Positions 23,655-35,240 are shown, numbered from the stretch's first letter. The stretch is 64,000 nt of DNA from Myotis daubentonii (GCF_963259705.1 NC_081840.1:100360626-100424625), one strand, 5' to 3'. Numbers and translations: made by a program. The notes: generated by a model not told the origin, from the letters alone.

Positions 23655-24700
23655 ACTTATAAGTACACACATAGGCTGAAAGTGAAGAGATAGAAGATGT
23701 TCCAAGCAAATGGTAACAATAACAGAGAAAGAGTGGCAATACTGATATCAAGACAAAATAGATTTTAGTCAAAAAAACTGTCACCAGAGATAAAGAGGTC
23801 AATTCATTAAGAGGATATAACAATTGTAAATATTTATGTATGCAACATTGGAGTATCTGAATATACAAAACAAATATTATCAGAATTAAATGAGTAATAG
23901 ACAGAATTTAATAAAGGAAGTAGAGTTCAATAGCCTACTAGACCAATGGAAAATCAATAAGCAAACATTGGACTTGAAGTACACGTTAGGACAAGTAGAC
24001 CTAATAGATATAAACAGAACATTCTATCCAACAGCAGTAGAATACATACTATTTTCAAGTGCACATATAATATTCTCCAGGATAGATTATATGTTAGGCC
24101 ACAAACAAGTCTTTAATAAATTTAAAAAGGTTGAAATCATATAAAGTATCTTATATAAATACAAATCTGTAAGAAGAGAAAATTTGAAAAACACACACAA
24201 ATATGTGGAAATTAAAAGTGCACTCTTAAATAATCAGTGGGTCGAAGAAATCAAATGAAAATCAAACTTAACTTGAAACAAACAAAAATGAAACACAACA
24301 TAGAAATAAATGCTTACATTAAGAAATAGAAAGGTCTCAAATAAAAACTTAACTTTACACTGCAAAGAATTAAAAAAATAAACTAAGCTCAAAGTTAGCA
24401 GAAGGAAGGAAATGATACAGATCAGAGCAGAAAGAAATGAATTAGAAATCAGAAAAACAATAAAAAAATCAATGAAACTAAGAATGTTTTTTTCGTAAAG
24501 ATAAAATTGGCAAATATTTAGCTAGACTAATAAAAGGGAGATAAAACAAAATTATAAATGAAAGAGGAGACATGACTACTGATACCACAAGAATACTAAG
24601 AATCCTAAGAGACTTCCATGAAAAATTATATGCCAACAAACTGGATTACCTAGAAAAATGACTAAATTACTAGAAACTTACAGCCTTGTTATACAAAAAT
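23655..24700 (+). pseudogene. ORF2 endonuclease-side remnant of the old L1
   Basis: Recognisable ORF2 blocks include the frame at 23890-24144 with VDLIDINRTFYPTAVEY and DYMLGHKQ, the end of the endonuclease domain. The copy stops at CCTTGTTATACAAAAATAGG, where a GC-rich foreign block begins. Confidence 0.75.
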
Positions 24701-24705
24701 AGGAG

Positions 24706-25400
24706 TCTAGTTTGCAGCTGCTGGCCGCAGCTCCAGGAGATGAGGCTGCATTCCTAGGTCGAGGCGGTCAATGGGCACTTGATGGCCTTGGGGTTGAGGA
24801 ACCAGGGCAAGGGCATCCCCACACTGTTCAGCCTCCATCAGCAGGCGCCCCAAAGTCCACCATGGCTTCCTGCGGGGCGAGAAAGGGGGGGTGAGAGGGA
24901 GCTGCGAAGCACAGGACCAACTATGAGGTGCCTGAAGCCAGCAGGCCCTGCCAGGGAGTCAGCCTGGGACAATTCCTCTGAGCCAGAGGCAGGCGCCCTG
25001 GGGCCTTGTCTCCAGAAATCTGAAGCAGAAGTTAGCCTTGGGGTTCCTGAGCTCAGCCCCTGAGCGTCCCTTCCCCCGCAATCCCGCCCTCCCCACCCCC
25101 ACCCCCTCCCACCCCACACACACTCCTGTTGTTTCCAGAGCCTCTCCCAAGAGTGGAAAGGAGGAGAGCTTCTGAGAAGCATACTATCTGGTTATTCTCT
25201 TGCTCATTTCTGCAACATGGAATTGACAGTAGTAATCCAGTTTGGGGGAACAGTAAAATAACTGCATTTTCGTTCAATAAATTCTGTTTCTTCCGTAGAA
25301 TTTTTGGTAGCTAAAAAAAAACACAAGGCTTTAAGAGATGATGAATTGTATCTATGATCTCTAGACCAAATTAGTACAGTAGTAAAGCTTTGGGTTGCAT
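24706..25400 (+). pseudogene. Possible processed retrocopy, parent unknown
   Basis: A GC-rich block with no resemblance to the L1 around it interrupts ORF2. It grades into an AT-rich, 3'UTR-like part with AATAAA at 25277-25282 and an A9 run at about 25312. A further 3' part continues to 25400 and, beyond the antisense L1, at 27801-27841. There ATTAAA precedes a long A/G-rich tail before L1 ORF2 resumes. GC-rich body, polyadenylation signal and A tail suggest a reverse-transcribed mRNA. Frames of 60-114 codons occur on both strands, none recognised. A TSD is not clear (at most a weak AAAATAGGAG/AAAAAGGAAA resemblance). Confidence 0.4.
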
Positions 25401-25414
25401 CTTGATTTTTTTTT

Positions 25415-27786
25415 AAATATATTTTTTATTGATTAAGATATTACATATGTGTCCTTATCCCCACGTTGCCCCCTACCCCCCCCCCCGCTCATGCCCTCAC
25501 CTCCCCCCCCACCCCCCCACCCCCGTTGTCCGTGTCCATTGGTTAGGCCTATATGCTTGCATATAAGTCGTTAGGTTGATTTTTCCCCCTTACCCTCTCC
25601 CTCCCCTACCTTCCCTCCAAGGCCCAACAGTCCAATCAATGCCTCTCTGTCTCTGGATCAGTCCTTGTTCATCAGTTTATGTTGTTCATTATATTCCACA
25701 AATGAGTGAGATCATGTGCTATTTATCCGCTCTCCAGTTCCATCCATGCTGTGGCAAATGGTAAGAGTCCCTTTTTCTTCTTCCTCTTCTTAAAGAATCC
25801 CTTTCAGCATTTCATATAATGCTGGTTTGGTGGTGATGAACTCCTTTAGCTTTTTATTATCTGTGAAGCTCTTTATCTGACCTTCTATTCTGAATGATAG
25901 CTTTGCTGGATAAAGCAATCTTGGTTGTAGGTTCTTGGTATTCATCACTTTGAATATTTCTTGCCACTCTCTTCTGGCCTGCATGGTTTCTGTTGAGAAA
26001 TCAGCTGACAGTCGTATGGGTACTCCCTTGTAGGTAACTGACTGTCTTTCTCTTGCTGCTTTTAAGATTCTCTCTTTGTCTTTTGCTCTTGGCATTTTAA
26101 TTATGATGTGTCTTGGTGTGGTCCTCTTCGGATTCCTCTTGTTTGGGGTTCTCTGCACTTCCTGGACTTATAAGTCCATTTCTTTCACCAGGTGGGGGAA
26201 GTTTTCTGTCATTATTTCTTCAAATAGGTTTTCAATATCTTGCCCTCTCTCTTCTTCTGGTACTCCTATAATTCTGATGTTGGTACGCTTGAAGTTGTCC
26301 CAGAGGCTCCTTACACTCTCTTCATATTTTTGGAATCTTTTTTCTTTTTTCTTTTTCGGTTGGGTATTTTTTGTTTCTTGGTATTTCAAATCTTTGACTT
26401 GATTCTTGGGATACTCTTGTCTGTTGTTGGATCTCTGTATTATATTCTTTATTTCAGTCAGTGTATGCTTAATTTCTAGTTGGTCTTTTTTCATATCCTC
26501 CAGGGTCTCACTAAATTTATCGACAGTTTCCATAAAATTCTTGAAAAACCTTATAAACGTGGTTTTGAACTCTATATCCAGTCGTTTGCTTTCCTCCATT
26601 TCTGTCATTTGTGACCTGGTTCTTTGTCTCTGCATTTTTTATGCTTCCCTGTGTTGGTACAGTGGTTTTGTGTGCTAGGTGTCCTGTAGGGCCCAGTGGC
26701 TCAGCCTCCCCAGTTACCTGAGGTGGACACTCTTGGTGCACCCCCTTGTGGGCTTTGTGCACAGTCGTTGTAGTTATGCCTTGATTGTTGTAGGATCACT
26801 GAGAGGAATTGACCTCCAGGCCAATTGGCAGTGAGAATCAGCTGTGTCTGCAGTGGTAGAACTTCTGTGCTGAAGACACCCTTCTGGGGCAAGACTTGCT
26901 TCAGTGGGGCTTTGGTGCTCACTGAGTCTGCCCCCTGAGTGTGTCCCTTATGGATCTGAGGAGTTGTAATCTGGATGGTCCCCCTCTGACCACTGGGTAC
27001 ACTGGCTCTTGGATCTAAGGAGGTGCTAATTTAGCCTCTGCCTGAGGTTACCCAGCAGGAGCTACGAAGAGAACTGCAGATTCCCCTTCCTTTTTTGGAG
27101 TTTGGAGGTGCCCTGATGAGGCCCAGCTGTGAAGCAATGCAAGCTGCTGTGGGGCCTTGGGCCTTCTCTTGGAAGTTCTGGGTCTGTCTGGCCCAGCTGC
27201 AATTTGTTAGGTAATTTTCAGATTGCAAAGGGCCAGGGCATTCATATGCAAAAGCCTCTGCTGCAGCCTGGGTGGGGCGGGGTCTCAGGGAATCAAAGGG
27301 TGGAGCAAGCAGCTATAGCTGGTCCTCAGCCCTTCCCTAAGGGGCCGCGCGTCTCAGTGTCCCGGTAATTGTTGCAAGCACCTCTGAGGGAAAGCCACCC
27401 TCAAGTTCAGAGTTCTTCCTGCTGCCTGACAGTCCAGTTTCTCCCCGTATGAGTCCTGGGTCCCCAGAGACTTCCCGGAACTGGAGTTCAGAGCAGTCGG
27501 GAGCTTGTGACTCCCTCTTGATTCAAAAAAACAGCCACGTCCTCAGGTACCAGCCCCTTTCTTTCTTTTTTTTTTTTTTTGGAACCTCCGTACCTTTTCA
27601 CTTTACTTCCGTAGCTCCTGTGAGTCTCAGTGTGCTTTTCTCTTTTCTTCTAGTTGTAGAATTTACACTCAGCCAGCCTTCCTGTAGTTCTGGATGATGT
27701 CCGTTTTTGTTTTCGTTGTATTTTTGAAGTTGTTGTGGGAGGCAGCAATTTCCCGGTGTTTACCTATGCCGCCATCTTAGTTTCTC
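25415..27786 (-). mobile_element. ORF1-only L1 (HAL1-like), antisense, with TSD
   Basis: Flanked by CTTGATTTTTTTTT at 25401-25414 and from 27787. Read on the minus strand: a 5' UTR beginning at the CTAAGATGGCGGCATAGG-like end near 27780, ORF1 (26635-25790), a short GAAGAAG tract right after the ORF1 stop, then a direct jump into the last part of ORF2 and the 3' UTR (about 25780-25415). About 3.5 kb of ORF2 is absent with no scar of another element. Movement must have relied on another L1's machinery. A C-rich stretch at 25478-25526 is part of its 3' UTR. Confidence 0.85.
25790..26635 (-). pseudogene. L1 ORF1, nearly intact, one in-frame stop
   Basis: From ATG at 26635 the frame runs 155 codons to a TAA at 26168-26170, then continues in the same frame for over 120 codons to a TAA at 25790. 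Domains in order are a coiled coil (about residues 20-75, heptads such as FSETLEDMKKDQLEIKHTL), an RRM-like domain (IRIIGVPEEERGQDIENLFE) and a C-terminal domain (RHIIIKMPRAKDKERIL, LQPRLLYPAKLSF). At about 280 codons with a single nonsense change it is the best ORF1 in the window. Confidence 0.88.
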
Positions 27787-27841
27787 CTTGATTTTTTTTT
27801 TTATTAAAGTTGGTTACTGCAAAGAAAAAAGAAAGAAAAAA

Positions 27842-29676
27842 AAAGGAAAAGAAAATCTGAACAGACCAAGTACAAGCAAGGAGATTGATTGTATCAGTAA
27901 TCAAAAACCTCCTAGCAAGCAAAAGCACAGGCCTTGATGGCTTCACTTGTAAATTCTACTAAGTATTTAAAGAATAATTAATGCCAAACCTTCTCAAACT
28001 CTTCCAAAAATTGGAGAGAAAAGAACATTCCCAAACTCATTTTATAAGGCCAGTATTACCCTCATACCAATGGCATACAAGGATACAATCAGAAAAGAAA
28101 ATTATAGGCCAATATCCCTAATGAACATAAATGCAAAAAATTTCAATAAAATACTAGCAAATCAAACTTAATAGCACATTAAAAGGATCATATATCATGA
28201 TCAAGTAGGATTTATCCTGGAACTCAAGGATGCTTCAATATACACGAATCAATGTGAGATACACCATATTGACAGAATGAAGAATAAATGAAGGAAGATC
28301 ATATGATCATTGCAATAGATACAAAAGAAAACCTTTGACAAAACTCAACACTTTCAATCACAAAATACAACAACACACCTCAACAATTGAGGTATAGAAA
28401 GAACGTACCTCTACATCATAAAGGCTACATATGACAAGCCCAGAGTGAACATCATATTCAATGGTGAAAAGTTGAAAGCTTTTCCTCTAAAGTCAGTAAC
28501 AATACAAAGATGCCAAATCTCACTACTTCTATTTAACAAGTATTGGAAGTTCTACCCAGAGCAATCAAGCAAGAAAAGCAAGGGCATTCAAATTGGAAAG
28601 GAAAAGGTAAATTTGTCACCATGTGCAAATGATCGGATTTTGTATGTAGAAAACCCTAAAGACTGCACTAAACAACTGTAGGACTAATTCAGTAAAGTTG
28701 CAGGATAAAAAATCAACATAGAAAAATCAGTTGTGTTCTATACACTAACAATTAACTATTTGAAAAAGATTAAGAAAAGAATCCCACTTACAATAGCATC
28801 AAAAATTTAAAATACTTAGGAATAAATATAACCAAAAGGTGAGCAATCTGTGCAATAAAAACTATGAAACATTGATGAGAGAAACTGAAGAAGATAAAAA
28901 ATGTCCCAAGTTCATGGATTGGAAGATCTCATTAAAATGTTAAAATGTTCATACTACCCAAAGTGATCTATAGATTCAATGCAATCCCTATCAAAATTCC
29001 AATAGCACTTTTCACAGAAATGGGAAAGTAAATCCTAAAATTTGTATGAATCCACAAAGATGCTGACTACCCAAAGCAATTTTGAGCAAGAAAAACAAAG
29101 CTGGAGAAATCAAATCACCTGGTTTCAAATCTATAATAACCCAAATGGTCTGGTACTAGCATAAAAATAGATATACAGACACCAGAAATAAATCTACATA
29201 TTTATGATCAATTGATCTTCAACAAAAATGCCAAGAACACACAATGGAAAAAGAGATAATCTCTTCAACAAATGGTGTTTGGATATCAACAGGTAGAAGA
29301 ATGAACTTGTACCTTTGTCTCACACCATGTACAAAAATAAACTCAAAATAAATTAAAATTTAGATGTAGGACACTAAATTATAACATTACTAGAAAAAAA
29401 ATATAGGCAAAAAGCTTATTGACATTGATCTGGGCAATGATCTTGAATATAATAACAAAACATGGGCAATAAAAGCAAAAATAAATGAATGTAATGAATC
29501 AAACTAAAAAATTTCTGCACAACAAAGGAAACAGTCAACAAAGTGAAGAGACAGTCTATGGAATAGGAGAAAATTTTTGCAAGCCACATACCCAAAATGC
29601 ATAAGGAATACAAACAACTCAATAGCAAGAAAAAAATGACTTGATTAAAAATTGGGCAAGGGACCTGAATAGATAG
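27842..29676 (+). pseudogene. ORF2 reverse transcriptase part of the old L1
   Basis: Starts at AGAAAATCTGAACAGACCAA, the linker before the reverse transcriptase domain. The polymerase motif near 28625 reads CANDRILYVENP, so the catalytic F/Y-ADD core is damaged. Only one frame over 75 codons remains (28445-28681). It ends at GGGACCTGAATAGAT where a solo LTR is inserted. Confidence 0.8.
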
Positions 29677-30190
29677 TGAAGGGGAAAATAAGACATTTGG
29701 GGTACTAGCTACCTGAATCTGTGCCAGTAACCTGCCTTCTGACGCATACTCTTGCTTGCCAATAAACTCCATTCTTATCAAACTCTATTCTTATCTGTGA
29801 TGTTTGTCCTGCCTTGCAGAACCTGTTTCCTGGAATACTCCCATTTTACAGAGGCCATAAACCATGAACCATATACAATCTCTGGAGGGCCTGGCGCCAC
29901 AGCTGGCAAGCCTCTGGGTGTGGTCTCACTTCCCCATCCCAACTCATGGGGGGGGAGGCGGGGGGCTGCAAAGTCCATGAAGGATCTGAAAGCCTGATCC
30001 ATATTTAGCGACAAAGGAACTAAAGGGTATAAAGGAAAAGCTTCGTCCATATTCATCACTCAGGATTTGGAGACTGACTCCCCTGAGTCATGGCACTAGT
30101 GCAATCTGCAGTAAAGGCTACTTTTCTGAATATCCTCATGAGTGCCCGCTGATTAATTCTCCTGTGCTGCCTGACAGCTTATCTGCAACA
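29677..30190 (+). mobile_element. Solo LTR inserted in L1 ORF2
   Basis: L1 reads GACCTGAATAGAT up to the block and resumes ATTCTCAAAAGAAGATATTC after it, so the block is an insertion. It begins TGAAGGGG, ends CAACA, carries a TATA box (GGTATAAAGG, TATAAA at 30028-30033) and an AGTAAA near 30110. No clear short TSD, which may have decayed. The 79-93 codon frames inside are not convincing. Confidence 0.55.
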
Positions 30191-30613
30191 TTAATTCTCA
30201 AAAGAAGATATTCAAGTGGCCAAAATGACGTATGAAAAAAATGCTCAACACCACTAATCATCAGGTAAATGCATATCAAAACCAAAGAAAAATATCACTT
30301 ATATCTTTCAGAATGGTTACTATAACATAAGGATGTGGAGAAAATGAACCTTTGCACACTATTCATAGGAAAGTAAAATGGTATAGCCATTATGGAAAAT
30401 GGTGTGGATGTTCCTCAGAAAATTAAAGATAGAACTATCCTATAATTCAGCAATCCCACTTCTGGGTATATTTCCAAAGGACACAAAATCACTATCTTGA
30501 AAAACTATTAGACTCCCACGTTTATTGCAATATTGTTCACAATAACTAAGCTATAGAACCATCCCAAGTGTACTAGTATTTTGGTGGATGAACAGATAAA
30601 GAAGTTGTGGTAC
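30191..30613 (+). mobile_element. Old L1 ORF2 end between LTR and younger L1
   Basis: Contains AAGTGGCCAAAATGACGTATG, ACCACTAATCATCAGG and the TCCCACTTCTGGGTATATTTCC block of the ORF2 C-terminus. No open frame. Confidence 0.75.
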
Positions 30614-30929
30614 AATTTGCAACAGCATGGATGGAACTGGAGAGCATTATGCTAAGCGAAATAAGCCAGTTGGAGAAAGATAAATATCACATGATCTCAC
30701 TCATATGTGGTATACAATGATCAACATAATTTGATGAATAAGAATAAATCCAGAGACAAAAGGAAGGGGAGGGGGGTTAGAGAGTAACCTAAGGACTTGT
30801 GTGCATGCATATTAGCATAACCAATGGACACAGACACTGGGGTTGTGGGGGCTTGCTGGGGTGGGAATGGCTGGGAGGGGGTCAATTGGGGGAAAAAGAG
30901 ACATATGTAAAACTTTAGACAATAAAAAA
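30614..30929 (+). mobile_element. Short younger L1 3' end nested in the old L1
   Basis: A 316-bp 5'-truncated copy beginning at TTTGCAACAGCATGGATGGA and ending ACTTTAGACAATAAAAAAA. The host reads GTTGTGGTAC before it and AGTGTGGTAC after it, a 10-bp target duplication with one difference. The 3' UTR is of the same type as the ORF1-only and younger L1s of this window. Confidence 0.85.
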
Positions 30930-31331
30930 AGTGTGGTACAGATATACAATGAAATATTACACAGCCATGAAAAAGAAGGGAATCTTGTCATTTGCAACAT
31001 CACGGATGAACCTGGAGAACATTATGCCAAGTAAAATAAACCAGGCACAGAAAGACAAACACTGAATGATCTCACATATATGTGGAATCTTAAAAAGTCA
31101 AACTCATAAAAGCAGAGAGGAGAATGTTGGTTGTCATGGCTGGCAGGTGAGTGGTGGGAAAATGAGAAATGTTGGTCAAAGAATACAAACTTTTAGTTAT
31201 GCAATATGAATAAATTCTCAGGATCTTAAATGTTCACAACATATACACACACACATAATTATGTGAAATGATAAATGTGTTAATTAGCTTGGATTATGGT
31301 AATTATTTTCCTATATGTCAAAATATTACTA
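30930..31331 (+). mobile_element. Old L1 ORF2 tail and 3' UTR
   Basis: Continues the host L1 through ATTACACAGCCATGAAAAAG and GGATGAACCTGGAGAACATT to a 3' UTR with TGTGTTAATTAGCTTGGATT. The last bases (TACAATTTTGTCA...CATACCTCAAAAG) are found after the Helitron at 31951-32015. Confidence 0.8.
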
Positions 31332-31950
31332 TCTTATATAATAAAAGCCTAATATGCTAAGTTGTCCAGTCTGGTGTTCCATTCAACCAATCAGTGTTTG
31401 TCTTTCTGTGCCTGGTTTATTTTACTTGGCATAATGTTCTCCAGGTTCATCCATGATGTTGCAAATGACAAGATTCCCTTCATTTTCATGGCTGTGTAAT
31501 ATTTCATTGTATATCTGTACCACCCTTTTTTTTATTGTCTAAAGACTAATATGCTAAGTGTTCGGTCAACTCATCAGCCATTCAACCAATCAAAGCATAA
31601 TATGCTAATGATATGCTAAGGCCACTCAACACTTGCTATGATGTGCACTGACCACCAGGGGGCAGATGCTCTGACTGGTAGTTTAGCTTGCTGCTGGGGT
31701 CTGGCCGATCTGGATTGAGCCAGATGGGCAGGACATGCCCTGGAGCCCTCCTGTGGTTCTTCCCTGGCTGGCCAATTTCCCACGTCCCTCCCCAGCCCCG
31801 ATCGTGCACTGGTGGGGTCCCTTGGCCTGGCCTGCACTCTCTCGCAGTCTGGGACCCCTCAGGGGATGTTGGAGAGCTGGTTTCAGCCTGATCCCACAGG
31901 CCAGGCCAAGGGACCCCACTGGTGCACAAATTCGTGCACCGTGCCTCTAG
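31332..31950 (+). mobile_element. HeliBat-type Helitron with a templated inverted insert
   Basis: Starts TCTTATATAATAAAAGCC after A and ends in a hairpin (GTGCACAAATTCGTGCAC at 31923-31940) followed by CTCTAG and T. The canonical interior, including ACTGACCACCAGGGGGCAGA, is present from about 31545. The 5' part is abnormal: about 50 bp of the 5' end occurs twice (31345-31391 and 31541-31590), separated by 153 bp of inverted L1 sequence copied from 30913-31064. Confidence 0.9.
31392..31544 (-). repeat. Inverted copy of a unique L1-in-L1 junction
   Basis: This segment is the reverse complement of 30913-31064, with about four differences over 152 bp. The source spans the border between the younger L1 tail (CTTTAGACAATAAAA) and the old L1 (GTGGTACAGATATACAATG), a junction that should exist only at this locus. 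The arms are about 330 bp apart and could pair as a hairpin or cruciform. Confidence 0.93.
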
Positions 31951-32040
31951 TGTATAATACAATTTTGTCATATATATATAATTTTGTCAATCATACCTCA
32001 AAAGAGCCAGGAGGAGAAAATATATTTAGTAAGATAATCG

Positions 32041-32670
32041 GCCCAGTGACAATGGATGCCAAATAGACAAAGACATAATCTAAGAAAACACAGTTAGAAC
32101 CTGTGGACGAAAGGGGCCACATGCTAACCTGCATGGTAGTCTTGCAAACTCAGAGACCTAAAGTAACCACAAAAAATGGTCTGGGTAGTTACATCCAAGC
32201 CGGTATCTTCACTGACAAGGTCAACCTTTACTTTAACTGAGCCTATCTGTCTTTTTGCATCCATAATAACATACCCTTGAAATGTCTGGGTAACTTGTAA
32301 CTTCCTTTTTTCTGGACCCCTTGGGGCACAACCTAATGTGCCTGGGCACCAGGACAGATACCACAAATTCCTTCATTATTATCATGTTAATTGTTCTGCA
32401 CCCACTTAAGTATGTGTCTATCATTTTACTTTTTATCCAATCCCAGGGGTTCTCCCCACCCCCAGCTTTGCTTTCTCCCACCTCTCTAGTCTATCACCAA
32501 TGGATTTCATGTAACCCACCTACATCCCTTCCTGTGATTGCAATGTATAAATATAGACGTAACCCACCATTCTCTTGAGCATTATCTCAATCCATTGAGG
32601 TTCTGCTTCCCAGCATATGTGGACAGTTTGGCTCAAATAAACCCACAAAAATTATTTACAGGTTTGAATT
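32041..32670 (+). mobile_element. LTR-like segment, old
   Basis: Contains TATAAATA at 32546-32553 and AATAAA at 32636-32641 about 90 bp apart, as in retroviral LTRs, with an upstream region rich in short motifs. Ends were not determined and no internal retroviral sequence or TSD was seen, so it could be a partial or solo LTR. Confidence 0.45.
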
Positions 32671-33407
32671 TTTTAATGTTAACAAACCTCTTCTATATGT
32701 TATTCTTTGTGTTAAGTCCTGAAAATGTGGTGGTGAGAAAACCAACACTATTACCTTTATGGAACATTTAGTCTAATTGTAAAAAGATTGGATTAGGTAA
32801 TCTCTAAATTCTGTAACTAAACTCATTGCATAATATTTACATGGTGGAGGAATCATGTCTATGAGTTCTTTGCTACTAAGATCTTGGTCAGAATGTAATC
32901 CTTCATTATAACATTGCTTCAGCAGTGAAAAGGATTTTCTATAAGCAACCAGCTTCATACTGGTTTAGAGGAATGCTCCATGGAAATGAGTAGAGTTAGT
33001 GTCATTCAGCCACACACACTTGCTTTTCCCAGACTCAAGAGCTTCAGAGGAGGTGGGGAGGTCTGTGCAGAGCAGCCCATTTGGCAGGACAAGGGGAAGG
33101 GAGAGATCCAGGCCCCTCTCAATGCCTCACAGTGGATCAGAGGGTGCCCCACTGCATGCCAAAGCACTGAATTTTCCTGGGCACAACTGCAATGCCATTG
33201 GCATTGAAAGCTAGAGTAGATGGCAGGGGTAACAAGATTCGTGCTGCAGTCAGGAGATGGGAGAGAGCCACAGTGCGTTTCCTTTCTGTCAATTTTACTT
33301 CTCAGTATATCACAGATCTATCCATTTTCTTTTCTTTAATTCATGGCCTTTTTAACCCAAGCTGCCATCATCTCTTTCATGAACTGCTGCAGTTGTTCCC
33401 TTGGTAC
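32671..33407. other. Mostly non-repetitive, possible L2 scrap
   Basis: The stretch 32690-32775 (TGTTATTCTTTGTGTTAAGT) faintly resembles antisense L2. The remainder carries small overlapping frames without any domain. Confidence 0.4.
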
Positions 33408-34156
33408 TGTTGTAATGTACCTCGTGAATCACAGAAGGACGCCTCAAGAAGTCGAATTAAAGAGTCACATTTATTGCAATCCGGGACTATGAGGGGTCAT
33501 CCCCAAATCTCATAGTAACCATTTAGTCACAGTTCCAGGATTATATAGGCAAAAAATCACACAGGTATTGATTACATCTCAGGGTTTGGAATGAGGCACC
33601 TGGCTCCCAAAAAAGCAGATTACAGGAGCAGAATTAAGCATGTTAATTACAGTTTCGGGTCTCAGGGTCACTGAATTGACAGAAATAAATTATCTAGAGT
33701 CCTTGGGTAACCTGGGTTAAACTTAGGCATGTTATCTAAATTACAGTTTTGGGTCTCCAGATCACTGAGTTGATAGAAACACATTATCTAGAGCCCTCGG
33801 GTCTACCGACCACTGAGTTGTCAGGACAATTTAGAGTAATTGTGCTGTCCTGGTCTCAGGACCACTGAGGCAGCTGGAACGCACCACCTGTGGCCACTAA
33901 AACAATTTAGGGTAATTGTGCTGTCCTGTTTCCCAGGTACAGAAGAATGTGCTCTCTAAGACCAGTATGATAACAATCAATGGGATAGTCATTCAATCGA
34001 TAAGGCATTCAATAGAATGGGATGACTGATACAATTTAGAAAATCAAAGTAACTTCTATATTGTTAAGCCAAACAACAGGGTTAAACTACAGTTTCCACC
34101 TGAAATGGTTGCTACCATACTTCAGTACCATTGTAATTAACTAGTTACTAATAACA
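33408..34156 (-). mobile_element. Solo LTR-like element, antisense
   Basis: On the minus strand it starts TGTTATTAGTAAC, has a TATA box (TATATAA, plus 33541-33547), a polyadenylation signal AATAAA (plus 33470-33475) and ends ACATTACAACA. U3 holds three to four diverged repeats of about 70 bp built on CACTGAGTTGACAGAAA and TTATCTAGAG (33658-33900), typical of enhancer duplications. Exact termini and TSD are uncertain. Confidence 0.55.
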
Positions 34157-35059
34157 GGAAAGGAGCAAAGGGAATGCCAGACATTATAGGCATGTTCCCT
34201 GCAAAACACTGGGGGAGGAAACCACATAGGGAAGATAGACACATACCCAGTAAAGTTTGGGTGACATGGGGATGATTCTTGCCTGTCAATCACAACTGGG
34301 GAAAGAGATGTTTGGCCAGAATGGGCATGGCCTCTACAAGCACGCAAAGATTTGGAATACATAATCCCCCGAACAAAGGAATTTGCTCTCTTGTGCTCTC
34401 AGGACTCTTGTTGCTTGGGGTGCACTTGTATTCTCTTGTATTTGCCCTATGGCCCATGGCCATGCGGACCCCACTTGCAATGGACTAATGGACTGCAGTG
34501 GAGAAAGACAAGCTAAACTAGCCGGATGCTGAACTGGGCTTAGCTTCAATACGGAAAGGAAACTCGGAGCACTGACTTTGATTTTAGCTCTACTGAAGCC
34601 TTAGCTACACTCCTGCTATGAGTGAATGAAGGGAAATGGAACTTAAAAAACCCAGAGGAATAATTCCACAGAAATTACATATCTACTATATTTCATCCTC
34701 CCGTGGAGCCTCCAAAAATTTGAGGCACTCTCTCCTCCAATTACACCATCACTGGTCTCCCTGCCTCTACCGCTTACAATCCTTTTTCCAAATGATTTCT
34801 TCTTTGATCATAAATTAATGTGAAGTGTTTTAACATTTTCAAATACATGGAAAATTTGGAGATGTTTATTCTATCATTTGTTTGCTCATTTCATTGCACC
34901 ATATTGAGAGATGTGGGCTGGATAGTTCTGGAGTGCTAGTATTTCTCAGGTGTTTTGGCGGTCTCATGTGAGATCACGTTTTGAAAATGCTCCATATATG
35001 CTTGAAAAAAGTGTTTATTACTTTTAATTATTGGGTAAAGCATTCTCTTTATATATCTA
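34157..35059. other. Non-repetitive sequence, no gene recognised
   Basis: No transposon or gene signal; short frames only. Confidence 0.4.
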
Positions 35060-35240
35060 CTAGAGGCTCGATGCACAAAATTTGTGCAAGATTAGGCCTT
35101 CCTTCCCTCGGCTGCTGGCACCAGCTTCCCTCTGGCACCTGGTACCCCGGCTTCCCTCGCAGCCCCGGCTTCGTCCAGAAGATCATCTAAAAGGACGTCC
35201 ATAAGGTCATCCGGTCTAATTAGCACATTACGCTTTTATT
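35060..35240 (-). mobile_element. Helitron, head-to-head with a second copy
   Basis: Its 3' end (minus strand) is CTAG at 35060-35063 beside the hairpin ATGCACAAAATTTGTGCAAG. The 5' end is the TATAATAAAAGCGTAATGTG block near 35240. The body has the GGCTTCGTCCAGAAGATC/AAGGACGTCC motif of a short HeliBat subfamily. Confidence 0.75.

Larger units (their letters stand above)
23335..32015 (+). mobile_element. Old L1, heavily nested host element
   Basis: L1 sense sequence can be followed through five interruptions. The 5' UTR-like start (ATCAAGATGGAAGAATAGAAG) runs to about 23540. ORF2 endonuclease sequence is at about 23655-24700, ORF2 reverse transcriptase at 27842-29676, the ORF2 end at 30191-30613 and 30930-31070, and the 3' UTR runs to 31331 and resumes at 31951-32015. 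ORF1 is missing. Interruptions: an LTR scrap near 23545, a retrocopy-like block plus antisense L1 (24706-27841), a solo LTR (29677-30190), a younger L1 (30614-30929) and a Helitron (31332-31950). Confidence 0.8.

Noticed and set aside
26168..26635. 155-codon coiled-coil protein as a host gene
   Set aside because: It is L1 ORF1 up to a premature stop and continues in frame beyond it, inside an element with TSDs.
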